NCBI GenBank assembly: GCA_963556495.2
Contig: OY747716.1
Location: forward strand, 28,628,318-28,692,317
Reading direction: 5' to 3'
Source of the DNA: Valencia hispanica
Lineage: Eukaryota; Chordata; Actinopteri; Cyprinodontiformes; Valenciidae
Length of the DNA stretch: 64,000 bases
Positions 42,084 to 54,097 of this stretch are shown piece by piece (position 1 is the first letter of the stretch; every line of letters starts with the position of its first letter). Below the pieces are notes generated by a model, which ran no database searches, was not told the DNA's origin, and saw only the letters and a list, made by a program, of their open reading frames with translations. A program made the position numbers and the translations under genes.

Positions 42084-43784
42084 ATTTAAATAACTGAAAC
42101 TTTGACTCACAAGGCTGAACAACAACTCAACTTCACATTGAATTCATCATTTTAATGTCCATGACATGAAAGTCGAACAAAATGTGGGAAAGATTTGTGC
42201 TTTTTTTTTAGATCTCCCTGTCATTTTGCATTCCTTTTTTGTTAAAGCATTGTTTTTCATTTGGATTTTTCTGCCTCTTGTGGAACTTAAAAGTTATTTC
42301 TCTTATCAGTCTTTTTTTATGTTGGTTTGTGTAATTTCTTTATTTTAAATAATGTATTATGTTTCTTTTGATTCTCTGTGATCTGTAAACATTATTTGTT
42401 CTTCTAGTGTCTTTTTCTGTCTTCTTTTCAAAGATATTTTACTTCTCTTTGGTCGTTTCGTGCATTTTATACGTGCCCTTTCCACTGTTCTCAATCTTTT
42501 TGCTGATGCTTCATGTAATTTCCCCTTTTATTAAATCTTTATTCATATTAAGCAAGTATAGACAATGGACAGATGGATGTTTTGGGGCCCTCTGGTAATT
42601 TGGCTTTTTTGTTTTGTTTTTCTGTCTGATTCTTTTTGCAGATATTTAACATTTGTATGGTGATTTTATGCTATTTTAAAACTTAATTTAGTCTCTTTTT
42701 TAATCTCTTTGCTGTTTTCCTGAAAGTTTCTCTTTCAATGAACTTCTGTGTATTTATTTTGAATAGAGTAATTTTGGCATTCTGTTTTTTGTTTGTGTTG
42801 TTTTCCTCTCTCTTGTTGCAATTTATTAACTTATCTGAGGTGATTTCTTGATGTCTCTGCTGCCATTTTTGGGAATTTTCTTTTATTAAATTTTCATCTT
42901 GGCTCTCTTTTTATACTTTTTGGATGAAATTGTAAGGGAAAGACTCCTTGAACCTCGCCCTGGGCAGGTCCCAAGTGAAACTATCTGCTGCGTCTGCTGC
43001 TGCAACACCTTGTCAAATCAATGATTTAAGCTTCCACCACACTGTCTACACTTCCTCACAAAGTGACAAATACTCGCACTGTCTCCCATCTCTGGACAGT
43101 CTGCTCTTTCAACAGAATCCCTCACAGTTAAACCTTTTCACAGGCCATCATTTCCTCCCTGATGACACCCACCACAACTTACACCTCTGGCTTTTGAGAC
43201 GTTGTCATGTAGCTAGTCTGTTTTGAATGAGTAGCTGACCCCATTCCATTTTTTTTATTGTGCTGTCACAACATCAGATAACCATCCAGCTGCCATCTCA
43301 AGAGTGAGTCAAATGTGATTCTCAGCTCATGTCATAGATTGGATCAGCAAAAGGAGAAGGAAGTAATAAAAGAAAAAAACATGCAGCGATCAAGCCTGAA
43401 AGGCGCTCTCCATCTGTATAATTGGTTGAAATGAGTTGTGAGGGCCACCTGCTGACTGTGTCATTTAGAGCTCTTTTACATGGAAAATCTGCACGGTGTC
43501 ACTCAGTGCAACAGAGAAAGAGGCACAGAAAATGAGTGTGAGCTTTACTGATGGATGCTCTTACTTCTGTTTGATGTCTATCTAACAAAGAAAGCTCATT
43601 ATTTGAGAGAGTTGCTGTTGGAAAAAGAACTAATAGTGATACAGTGACGTCAGTACAGCAGATAGTTTCAACAATGTTTCCCTAACACTTTACAGCTACC
43701 AGAGAATATTTTTACATGAAAAGTAATAAATTCAGTTATACAACTTAGTGTTTCCGCACTAGCTTTTAAAAACCTTTGTTCACC
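42084..43784. other. T-rich stretch, then unassigned sequence
   Basis: 42170-42920 is strongly T-biased on the plus strand with TTCTTTTT/TCTTTT patterns, hence the hydrophobic-looking open frames. From 42940 the base composition becomes balanced. I see no gene. Confidence 0.45.
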
Positions 43785-44270
43785 TTGAACTTATTCTCAT
43801 TCGGTCGCATTGAAACCCCAAATCTGTTGTTTTTTTCATCTAAGTCCAAGAAAATATTGTGAAGAGGAAAGAAAATGATTTATGGTTTTCAAAATATTTT
43901 TGTATGTACAAATCTGAAAAGCGTTGCATGCTTTTTGTACTCAGCTTCATATCGCTTGGGTATGTCTCTACCATCCGTTTGTTCACTAATGTTCTCTAAC
44001 AAACCTCTGAATTCATACTGAGATTGAATAAAAATGGACTCTTTACTAAATAGAATATACTTCTGATTACATTGGATTTATTTATGGTAAAGGGAGTTGA
44101 ATGCAACAAATTAAATGTTTTAAAACCATGTATCCTTTTTCTTTGAATAATCAATTAAGTGTTTATTTTTGTTAATTTATCACATAAAACCCTAATAAAA
44201 TAGATTAATATTTGGGGGTTGTAATGTGACAAAAAACCTCAAGGAAGTATGAATACCTTTACAAGTGGTA
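43785..44270. mobile_element. Terminal-repeat-only derivative of a Tc1-like family
   Basis: The left side has a diverged TTCACCTTGAACTTATTCTC start. The right side carries TCACATAAAACCCTAATAAA, GTTGTAATGTGACAAAAAAC and GTATGAATACCTTTACAAG, the subterminal and terminal sequence of the Tc1-like family also present at 44.9-45.8 kb. No transposase remains. Confidence 0.5.
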
Positions 44271-44934
44271 ATAAGAAGTCAAGTTTGAGGCATGAAGTTT
44301 ACACTTTGAAATGTTTCCCGAGAAAACATTTTTAATTGTAAATTATATCAGTACAGAAATGGAATAATTTGCTTGCCCTTACATTAGAAACATTATTATA
44401 TAAATTTTAAGGAGCAAAAGAGAAACTCTGCACCTACATGTAAAATAAGTATAAAACCTGGGGCAAATAATTTAAAATATAACTAAAAACTGTGTTTGGA
44501 ACTTTTATCCTTTCAGAGTTTATTGCGTATTCATTTTCTAAAACCAAAAAAAGATGTTTTATCTGGTTTATTACATCAGTCTGAGTGTTTAGCAACACAA
44601 TAAAAGTATTAAATGTCAAGCTGTGATTTTCACACTTTGTGTTTACTTGCAGAACAGCTTAGGCTAGACTTGAAAAGTTGTTACAGATATTGAAACAGAA
44701 CAGACCTGAGTTCATCCAGAAGCCAAAATAGAGTCAATAGCCCTTTATCAGTTTACGAATCAGAAGCCAACTTGAGCAGTGTTGTTTCATGATTTAAGGA
44801 AAAGATTAACTATACAATGCAACATGGAAGATTTTTGTACATAAATGTTATACATCAGAAAAATGTAGAAACCTAATCTGTAAAGTATAACATTTTAATC
44901 TTTAAACTGTTTAGGAACCCTATCACTCTTTCTT
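44271..44934. other. No recognised feature
   Basis: A+T-rich non-coding sequence. Confidence 0.45.
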
Positions 44935-45790
44935 CGGTGAACCCAAGGAAAATGAGAGCTGACTTGACTTTCAAACGTATACATTCCCCTTGACTTTTTT
45001 CCCACTTTGTCCAATTAAGTGCATCCAATTGCCTTCAGAAGTCACCTAATTAGCTCTATGTGATTATTCTCATTATATATCCAGATGTTCTGTGAATATG
45101 ATCTGTTAGAAAACATTGTTTAACAACCAGGATTTTGGGCACCCAGTCCCTACTGTAAAATATGGCATTGCCAACATCATGCTGTGCGAAGGTTTTCCTT
45201 TAGCAGGTATTAAGAAGCTGGTCAAAGTTGTTGGAAGGACGTTAAATAAACAGCAGCCCTGGTAGAAAAAATGTTAGAAGCTGTAAAAAAAAATTTATAT
45301 TAGGATGGAGATTCACCTTTCAGCACGATGACCACACTAACAGCCAGGGATTCTGGACTCGTTTAGATGAAAGCATATTCTTATATTAGTCCAGAGATTA
45401 TTACAACTGAGAATCTGTGGCAAAGATTGAAAAGCAATGTTTACAGATACTCTCTATCCAGTCTGTTGGATCCTCAGCTATTTTACAAAAGAGAATTGGA
45501 CTAAAGAAATCTGTTTCTTGATGTAAAAAGCTGTTAGAAATGTATTCTTAAAAACTTGCAGCTGTGCTAGCAGAAAATGGAGGTTCTAAGTATTGAATCG
45601 GAGGGGCTAAAGTCAAATGCATGCCACACTTTTCAGATTTGAACTTGTAAAATCTGAATCCATATATTTATATACCACTTTCTGTAGGTCTATCAGATAA
45701 AATCCCAATAACAACTTGTGAGGTTTGCAGTTTCAACCTGACAAAATGAAAGAGGTTCAAGAGGTGGGAATACTTTTGCACAGCTCTATA
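44935..45790 (+). pseudogene. Tc1-like element remnant
   Basis: Plus-strand patches: ACTGTAAAATATGGCATTGC (KHGGxS area), TTCAGCACGATGACCACACT (second Asp area), then GAGAATCTGTGGCAAAGATTG (last Glu, ENLWQRLK). Next come a GTTAGAAATGTATTCTTAAA and GGAGGTTCTAAGTATTGA end, and a subterminal tail up to GGAATACTTTTGCACA (about 45780). Many stops. The order is colinear with a DD34E transposase. Confidence 0.65.
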
Positions 45791-47109
45791 TTTCCTGCAG
45801 GATTTTATTCAGATCAGCCATTTTTGGGAAGCGATAATCTTATTTTTGCAGTTTACTAATGTATATGTAATTAGTTTATATGTCTAACAATAAATGTTAG
45901 TTGATTCCAGCACTTTAAGCTATTTAGATTTACTTTTACACAAATAATGTGTATTGTGTAAAAACAGCTTAGAATAAATACTGTTACTCTTTGAGCATTT
46001 CTGTCAGCCAAGTTTGTTACTTATTAAAGTCAAAACAGTTTTTTTAAAATGCACTCAGTGTTGCCATCTTTCAGTTTCAAACTCCTAGTGCTGAACTCAA
46101 AACTCAGCAAACCGCAGGCTTCAGCTTCCTCTGAGAAAATGACTGTGTTTTGCCTCGCATATCATTTTTCATTTTCCTCACACTGCCAGCTTCTAAAACT
46201 CCTGTGTGGGATTTTATTGGGATGCAGCTAATCAATACTGAGGAATGTGACACAGTAAAAAAGGGCCTGGTGACACTAGTGTCCACAGATTTACAGCAAT
46301 TCAAGGTCAACTGCTCAGATTGAGTTCAGAGTCTCTGAAAGGAATTCTGCTATCTGACAACATGCATTTTCTTCTAGGTTACTGCAAAATAAATTCCCAA
46401 TAGTTTTAAAATGTGAAGCTGTGATGGGAATATTTCAAGGTAATGTGAATTAATTGATTAGTTACATGTTAAATTAATCTAGGGAATATGTCATGTAGCG
46501 ATCAGCAGACATCAGTGAGGAGCAGATTTGATTAAGAGGCCCTCTGACCTCATTCCCTTTGGCTCTGGAGTGTGAAGTGTTTTTGACCTTGGGGGACTAT
46601 ACATCAAGACAGCGTAGGAGGGACTGAGGAGGATAATATATGATTATTTTTATACCTTCCCTTTTAGGTTTTAGCTTTAGTGGTGTTGTAATTGGACCAC
46701 AGTTTTCATCTGCTAGATCTGGGCTCTCTATTTTTATTTTTGTTTTTTTTGCTTGTGGTTGTTTGTTTTTTGTTAGTGGTGGGTTTTTTGTTCTGTGGCC
46801 CCATGAAAAAACATTGGATCCATCATGGCCCCCTGGTAAATTTGGTGAATAACTGCCACTTATTCAGAAGACAGAAGTTTGATTAATAACAGAATCAGTT
46901 ATTGTCAAAGAAGTTTGTATGATGTAACCATTGTCAGAGAATATGTTTCTGTTCAAAAACTACATGTTAGTGATGGGTCAACCAACACTGGGGCTTCGAC
47001 TCATGTATCTAGCTCATAGAGCAAAACCCTGTTGTTGGTGAGTGTATCACTTTAAGAAGTAGTCACGTGATCAATACGGCGCTGTTTTGCCTGTCACTGA
47101 AGCACCAAA
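45791..47109. other. No recognised gene
   Basis: Non-coding. 46050-46380 is of mixed composition and could be conserved sequence. 46640-46890 is T/G-rich, giving hydrophobic spurious frames. Confidence 0.4.
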
Positions 47110-47124
47110 CTGGGTTTAAAATAT

Positions 47125-47218
<94 letters not shown>

Positions 47219-47730
47219 CATACATACATGTGATGGACGGAGCCTCCATGACATCACCCGTAGGTTTCTGAAGAGCAGAATGTTTACCACCAGCACCATC
47301 TTGGCCACGTCACATGTCTCATCACGCCTGGAAAATACAAAAAATGAGCAAAGAGGTGGAGCTGAGAGTGGGGTCTTAGGGTGGGGTGGATGATTGACAT
47401 CCATCAAACTCTGAGCCAATGTAGCTACGAGCTAACTGAGCTAACCCGTAACTAACCGAGGTTGGTGGGCGCTTTAGCCAGAAAACTGCCTTCTAGGCAG
47501 ATTTTATAATTTTGTGCAGTCAAATCATAAAGCCTTGTTGGCCCATAACTTTCACTAAAAACTATGAGAATTTTGATTAAAATGAGTTCTAATAATCAAT
47601 ATGCAAAGTAAAGAAGAAATTTGATCATTTCAACCAATTTTTGACCAAGCAGCATTATCTTAAATGCAAGCAGAAATATAGTTTTACTTATACTAGCAAG
47701 CCGCTAGCCACCAGTGCTACCACTGATGGT
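47110..47730 (+). repeat. Dispersed fish repeat interrupted by a TA microsatellite
   Basis: After the microsatellite the text has GATGGACGGAGCCTCCATGA, CATCACCCGTAGGTTTCTGA and AAGAGGTGGAGCTGAGAGTG, then a GATTGACATCCATCAAACTC segment. This is a repeat I recognise from several fish genomes. Its usual start, CATAGACTGTATATAA, is represented here by the expanded ATAGACTATATATA tract. Confidence 0.6.
47128..47228. repeat. (TA)n microsatellite followed by (TACA)n
   Basis: About 43 TA units (47128-47214), then four TACA units. It probably grew from the TATATA within the repeat's own start. Confidence 0.95.
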
Positions 47731-50069
47731 TCATCCGAGACCTGTCAATCAAAAGTAGGGGTGTCAAATGATCACGTTAATTGCGATTAATTAATTATAG
47801 CCATATTTAGCGCGCTATGTTTTTTAATCGCGTTAATCTAATTTTTAATCCCTAGGATAAGTACAGGTATACTGACTTTATACAACTTTCTCGTGGTAAC
47901 TTTATTTACAATGATTATTTTAGTATTTCATTTTTGACCATTAAGCTACCAGGAAGCATGAGTTGGACCAGGCAGTGGTGAATTTCATAATTAAGGACCG
48001 CTAACCTCTCAGCATTGCTGAGAGTGTGGGGTTCAGGAAACTGTATCAGGTCCTCGAACCATCATATATTTTGCCTAACAGAAAGGTCTGAAGCTGGAGA
48101 AATTGCATCTAAAAAGTGTAATCGCCTTAATGCAAAGACCTTGGAGAAACTATTTTTTAAAATAAAAATAATTTTAAAAAAACCCAACAGCCTTCCTCAA
48201 ATCCGTAAACACGAATGCGTGAGCTACACCGAGTTTTTTATCATAAACAGTGTTTATGTCTATGGTTTGTACTGCCGTAGTTTGAGTATGCGATAAGAAC
48301 CATTTTTTGCATAAGTGGCAGCTTACAGCAGTGCTTTGTCATAATGTAGGCTAGTCCTAAATCTAAATCGGCTCCTGTAATTCTTTGGTGTTACTTATTA
48401 TTGTCATTTGAAATCGATATGATTATTGAGGTTGCCAGGAATAATTAGAATCGTTATTGAGTAATTTTCATCACTTTTGCACATAAAATGGTAGCTTTTA
48501 ACATTCACTTACATTGTTTATGCTAAGTTAAAACCAATGGACTGCTGCCAGATTAGGAGAATGACTGCTGGTTCAAAATGCTTTTTATCACTTATTTAAC
48601 TTGGGGAAGATGGCAACAGACTAAATGTCACTTAGGCCTAGGGGTGGAATATGCCTTTAAAAAAAACGTTGAAACCTTTTGAAACGTTGTTTTTTTTACC
48701 TAGTGGCCTTTGTTGGTAAACAAAATATTGGTCATCACTGGGTCTTTCATCAGGAAAATTATACAAAAGAAATAATGAAAACAACACAGAAATTGCTCAC
48801 CAGCAACAAAATCAACCTTCTTCAATGACCATCTTAGTCCACAAACCTAAATCCTAGAGAAAACCTGTGAGGTAAGCTGAGGAACAGAGATCATGTGAGA
48901 GGACGCTGGTGCAGGATAGTCTAGGCATGGGCGGTTCCAGACAGGGGCCAACAGGGGCCAGTGCCCCTGTACTGAAGAGATAATATTAAATCAGTTACTT
49001 ATGATGAAATGCACTGGAACAAAAACCGTAGCTAATCGGTCCTTTGAACCAGTTTCATTTTTTTACCTTCACAGCTTTAATTGATCAAATAATTTAAATA
49101 TTAAGGTGTTCGACTTTTAGATTCAGCCATATTACGATAGGATCACAGTTTTAATCTTCTAGATCATCTGCAACATGCAACTCTGGAACCATATATGCCT
49201 TTTTGGCTCTGTGGCACACTTAATATGTTAAGCGGTTAAACTATACTGAGACCATTTAGTGAAAACCCTTGCTGTATTTAGCCAGGTTTCTTGAATGGGT
49301 GTGCCCAAGTCTGTTTTTGAGTAAAAAGTTGGGGGATTTTTGTGGCCCTGCTCCCTATAACGTTTAAAAGAAAGCAGATAAAACATAGCTAAAAGAAAAA
49401 GACTGTGTTGTTACATCCGTTTTCTGGGGGTGGAAAAACGAAATAGGGCTGCAATTTGCCCCAGCGCCACACTTTGAACCCTAGTCCAGAGAGATGGTCA
49501 GATTCCTCTCTTTAAGTTCAAACCTTTTGAAATGTTTAACAAGAGCTGAGGAACATTAACTCTTGTCTTGTTGACAAAGTGGTTTGCATAAAGTATTGAC
49601 AGCAGAGGTACTATAATATATAATTTTCCATCAGTGATTTTGCTAACAAGAATGATTTTTAAAGAGACTTTTTATGAAAATATTTTGAGAAAAACCAATA
49701 GGAATATTTCTTGCAATAAAAGCTGAATGTATTTTATTGTGAATTTGAGTTTTCCTATAATATACAGCAGACAACCACAAGCTTAATAAATCTGTGTAAA
49801 TAACCTGGGAGGAGTTCAGAAGCTTTGAGAAACAAATTCAATCATCAGTCAGCAGTAGTGTCTTCTAAAATACCACATTAGTGCTATAACCAGATGAAAC
49901 CAAAGTGCGGATTAGCTGTTGTGGAGGAAAATAAGCAATTACAGATATGTTTAACTTTGTTTAGCTTGTGAGAGAAACTTAATTTAAGGATGTTCTCTGG
50001 AATGGACACTTACAGGTCAGATGCCAGGGTAATTTAGGCTCTGGAAGATGTCATGAGATACTGGTTTAT
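47731..50069. other. Non-coding stretch with DNA-transposon fragments
   Basis: 47756-47860 has a GGGGTGTCAAATGATCACGT / TTAATCGCGTTAATCTAA patch typical of a fish repeat terminus. 48915-49490 contains GGGCGGTTCCAGACAGGGGC with ACAGGGGCCAGTGCCCCTG and, at the other end, TTGCCCCAGCGCCAC, probably an hAT-type fragment. No gene seen. Confidence 0.35.
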
Positions 50070-50251
50070 CAACACGTCCGCAAATGAAAACGACCACATA
50101 GGTCGATTGTGACAGCTACAAAAAATGACCTGTGTGAGCGTTTTCTCAGGCGCGGATCCAGCAGTGACTAGCTACCAACAGGGCATGCGCGTCCTTTCTC
50201 AGAGGAGCTGCCAAATACGCATGCGCGAAATTTATCTCAATTCAGCCCAAC

Positions 50252-51025
50252 TCTCTCTGGTTAGTACTTTTTATTTATTTGTTAATTTTATTATTTTATT
50301 TAATCACAATGTTAGTACAATATTCAGTACCATATTGACATCTTCAATACGCCACTAGTTTCTATAGCGAATTGAGGCGCACAACGTCATGACGTCACCA
50401 GCGAAGCTCCGTTTTGCCAGAATCAACAGAAGCGCGAGCAGGTAAGCAACGGAGAGTATCTTTTTTTAAATAATGAAATAACAGTTTTGATGGTATTTTT
50501 AGTCATTTTAGTGTTTTTGCAACACTTTTCATGGTGCTATGTGTCAGAATGACGTTATTACGTTTCTTGTAGGTGGAACATTGAGTTGCTCCGACTGTAG
50601 TTAGCGTGACAGTAGCCTATATTGTTCCTTGAAAGTAACTTTTAGTCATTGTTGTTGTTTATTCTGTTAATGCAAGTGTTGTTTGATCTGCTTGTGTTTG
50701 GTGAACATATAGACTACCTTAACTACGGCATAACAACTTGGTTAGTACCTATCGTGCTAGCTAACCAATTACCTGTGGCGCGGGGAACGTCGTCGGGAAA
50801 CGTCATGGTAGCATCAAGCTGAACCAATCAGAAACGTCGCAGTGACACTTTATGATCGTGGGTAGTGTAGTTCTTTGGTCCGATATTACAAATAATTCCA
50901 GTTTTTCTGCAAACGAGGTTGAATCTTTACAAACCTGTTTCTTCTACAGGAGCACATACCATCGGTTTACACTGTTGTAACTCGTAGTAAGTCTGCCTTC
51001 GAGGGTTTTGACATTATGGCTAATA
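50252..51025. repeat. Long inverted repeat, left arm (about 774 bp)
   Basis: Runs from CTCTCTGGTTAGTACTTTTT to GACATTATGGCTAATA. It matches the right arm (60328-61086, reverse complement) almost base for base with scattered substitutions and small indels. It is rich in CpG and cAMP-response-like TGACGTCA (about 50391), suggesting a promoter. Confidence 0.9.
50391..50986 (+). promoter_or_regulatory. Leader of the KDZ gene inside the left inverted repeat
   Basis: TGACGTCA near 50391 precedes a consensus donor (GCGAGCAG|GTAAGC, GT at 50442-50443). The acceptor TTCTACAG ends at 50949, and a 37-nt mini-exon (50950-50986) closes with the donor GTA|GTAAGT. The next acceptor is TTTTTTTAG at 51422, just before the coding exon. 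All of this except the last acceptor is mirrored in the right arm. Read from the sequence only; no transcript evidence. Confidence 0.5.
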
Positions 51026-51422
51026 CGTTCTGGCCAAACATTTTAAAAACAAATTATGTAACCTGGATTAACTTTTTTTTTTTTACTTCCAAACAGTCAG
51101 TACTTCTCCCTGTGCCTCCATCACAACTTCATCATGGACTGTCGACCAAGATCCTGGTAAGTAGGAAAACTACATTAAAAACACCTTTTTACTTAAATCA
51201 GGGATTTTAGTAAAAAGGAAGCTTCATTAGACCTGTAATTTTGCTATTTATGGATCTTCTACTTAATTTATTTGAGTAACCAGTATGATTCTCCTCGAAC
51301 CCTCTATTTAACCTTCTCTTCTATCACTGGACTGGCTCTGTATTAAAAGCAATGGAAATGCTTCAAAATAAGTCAGTGGTAGTGGTTTGCAATGTTGAAT
51401 TATTGTATGTTTATTTTTTTAG

Positions 51423-52282
51423 ATTTTAATATGAAGAGGCTTGAGGACCTTTTAAGGAACTTGAAGAGTGATGTACAAGATCTGCAGCCACGGTTGGAGT
51501 CTAGTTGGAGTCAAAGACAAAGGGAGGCCCAACAATGTTGGCAACAGGGGAGGCCACAGAACCTGGACAACATGATGTCGGCTGAGAAAATGGTCCAGAT
51601 GACATGCATCACTGTCTGTCATGTGGGGGGAAGCAGTCATCCGTTGTGGGGAATGTATGCCATCTGAGTGGTTTTGTGCAGAGTGTAATGTTTTGGTACA
51701 TTAACACCACTCTCTACACAGTAGGCAAACCACCCTTGATGGCTTTGATAAATACATTGGTCCAACAGAGTCTGTGAAACTCTGTGATGGTGAATACATC
51801 ATCTGTGAACAAGGTTGGTGTCACCTTTGTGATTGATTGCACATGTTTTTCCCTAACAGAAAACATTAATATCTTAAATTATTTTGTGAGCAAGTATTAT
51901 TGTATTATATCTTTCAAATATTGTTAAATCTCATTATGACTGTTCTTTGCCCTTGCAGATTGTTTGCTGCCAATAGCCTTTCCTCAGCTAATATGCTCCT
52001 GTGACACAAGTCTCTGCTGGTAGATCCATTGTACTGATTTGCTTAAATGGTAGGATTGCATCAAAAATAAATATTGTGCATCTAATATGTTACTTGGGGT
52101 TTTTGTTAGTATTTGTATTTCATGTGCTTTCAGGTCATTATAATTTTAATGTCCCGGTGCTCACGTGCAAACATTGCACCAAGCAATGGAGCCCTGAAGT
52201 CAGTGACTTTTTAAGGAGTAGCTACTTGCCTGCCACCACACAAGCGTAGACACTATTTCAACAATACCTGTTCAGTTCCTTC
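51423..52282 (+). pseudogene. KDZ transposase, 5' exons with CxC cysteine cluster
   Basis: The ATG at 51431 opens MKRLEDLLRNLKSDVQDLQP. Then comes a cysteine-rich region: MTCITVCH, and after a +1 shift in a G-run (about 51624-51630), VIRCGECMPSEWFCAECNVL, then TTLDGFDKYIGPTESVKLCD and IICEQ. Exon ends: donor 51814, exon 51959-52049 (contains VSAGRSIVLICLNG after another 1-nt shift), exon from 52134 (GHYNFNVPVLTCKHCTKQW...SYLPATTQA, a stop, then TLFQQYLFSSFE). Both introns are phase 1, so the splicing is coherent. The CxC cluster and the NVPVLTCKxC...W.P pattern are the hallmark of proteins tied to KDZ transposases. The gene is cut at 52283 by an L2 fragment; two frameshifts and two stops make it inactive. 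Confidence 0.8.
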
Positions 52283-53697
52283 GAGTCTAGGGATGTTCTG
52301 TAGGGTAGAGTTTGAGGACCTGAGTAGTCTGGGTGGTATGTTACCATGACAACAGGTCTTCAACATATTTTGGTGCTAATGATTTATAAACTAGTAGGAG
52401 TATTTAGAAGTGTGTTCTCTGAGCTACAGGGAGCCAGTGTAATGAATTTAGAACTGGGGTGATGTGCTCTACTTTCCTGGTTCTAGTGAGGAAGCGAGCA
52501 GCAGCGTTCTGGATCAGCTGCAGCTGTCTGATTGACTTTTTAGGCAGACCTGTGAAGATGCTGTTGCAGTAATCAATCCGACAAAAGATAAACGCATTGA
52601 TGAGTTTTTCTAGGTCCTGTTGCAATATCAGTCGTTTAATCCTAGATATGTTCTTCAGGTGATAGAAGGCTGACCTTATTATTGCCTTTATGTGACCCTG
52701 GAGGTTCAGGTCTGAGTCCATTACTACACCTAGATTTCAGGCCTGATCAGTACTTTCTAACTGTATTAATAGAAGCTGTGTTCTGACTGTTGATCGTTCC
52801 TCCTTGGATACAAAAATAATCACTTCAGTTTTGTTTCTATTCAGCTGGAGAAAGTTATGGCACATCCATCCATTTATTTGGTCAATGCATTGATTTAAGG
52901 TTTGAATGGGTTCAGTCACCTGGTGACATTGTAATGTAGAGCTGAGTATCATCTGCATAGTTATGGTAGCTAATGTTATTGGTTGCTATAATCTTGCCTA
53001 GTGGGAGCATCCATCCATCCATTTTCTTCCGCTTATCCGGTGTCGGGTCGCGGGGGCAGCAGCCTAAGCAAAGAGACCCAGACTTCCCTCTCCCCAGCCA
53101 CTTGTTCCAGCTCCTCGGAAGGAACCCCAAGGCGCTCCCAGGCCAGCCGAGAAACATAGTCCCTCCAGCGTGTCCTGGGCCTTCCCCTGGGCCTCCTCCC
53201 GGTGAGACGTGCCTGAAACACCTCACCAGGGAGGCATCCTGACCAGATGCCCGAGCCACCTCAACTGACTCCTCTCGATGTGGAGAAGTAGCGGCTCTAC
53301 TCTGAGCCCCCTCCGGATGACTGAGCTTCTCACCCTATCTCTAAGGGAGAGCCCAGACACTCTGCGGAGGAAACTCATTTCAGCCGCTTGTATCCGTGTA
53401 GTGGGAGCATGTAGATATTAAATAAGAGGGGCCCCAGGATGGAGCCCTGGTGCACCCCACATGTGATTTCTGTTCGTTCTGATGAAAAGTTTCCTATTGA
53501 AACATAGACGTCCCTGTTCTTTAGGTAAGACTCAAACCAGCCAAGTAGTGTACCAGAGAGTCCGACCCAGCTCTCCAGTCTTTCTAATAATATATCATGA
53601 TCAACACTGAGGTCCAACAGAACCAGCACTGTGGTTCTACCACAGTCTGTATTTATGTGGATGTCATTGAATACTTTGACGAGGGCAGTCTCGGTGA
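52283..53697 (-). mobile_element. L2-type fragment (copy C), truncated at both ends
   Basis: Closely related to copy A (24107-25145) and in minus orientation. It carries reverse transcriptase to C-terminal coding sequence: 53375-53629 ([21 protein letters not shown]), [18 protein letters not shown] around 52913-53000, and 52404-52721 ([32 protein letters not shown]). The L2 3' untranslated end is missing, unusual for a simple retroposition event. A second LINE fragment splits it at 53011-53398. Confidence 0.9.
53011..53398 (-). mobile_element. LINE 3' fragment inserted in L2 copy C with 12-bp target duplication
   Basis: TAGTGGGAGCAT occurs on both sides (52999-53010 and 53399-53410), restoring an uninterrupted L2 when one copy is removed. 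The insert's left end (CATCCATCCATTTTCTTCCG) is its tail, and on the minus strand it encodes GRRPRGRPRTRWRDYVSRLA and LRLLPPRPDTG, a C-terminal segment common in fish non-LTR retrotransposons. I do not assign the clade. It is 5' truncated. Confidence 0.85.
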
Positions 53698-54097
53698 AAC
53701 AGCCAGTGAGTTATTCAGTGGACATTTAAAACAGCCAATTTAGTCCAGTGCTATTTTGTTATTTTAATTAATGAACCTTTTGAGCAAGAGAGGATGCAAA
53801 AGCAGTTTGATTAGTGAATTAAGCAGTGTGTTTAGCTCATTGTCTGTGCCTCTTTTAGAAGACTCTCCATAGTTTTATATAATATGTAAGTTAGTAACAG
53901 TCAAAAGCTTGACTGTTACTAAGGCTACCACCTACTAGATCTATCCATTAATGCATTTAAACCCTTCCACGTCTGTCTTATATTACCAGTTTCCCATTGG
54001 CTCTCTTTATTATTTTTCTAAATCAATGTCTGCCTAAGAATTTCTTACCTTAATTGCCTCACACAGCAATATTAGCAGTACAGAACTTATATATATA
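53698..54097. other. Intervening KDZ element sequence
   Basis: No coding frame recognised. Contains the perfect hairpin at 53891-53922. It may be old intron sequence of the transposase gene. Confidence 0.4.
53891..53922. repeat. Perfect hairpin, 14-bp arms, 4-nt loop
   Basis: Left arm TTAGTAACAGTCAA (53891-53904), loop AAGC, right arm 53909-53922. Confidence 0.85.

Noticed and set aside
42407..42598. Possible membrane protein (63 codons)
   Set aside because: Hydrophobic residues arise from T-rich DNA; no gene structure.
47063..47419. 118-codon minus frame with YIYIYI
   Set aside because: Translation of the (TA)n microsatellite and a flanking repeat.
53033..53242. Pro/Arg-rich frames as a separate protein gene
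   Set aside because: Both belong to the C-terminal coding end of a truncated LINE insert (one on each strand).
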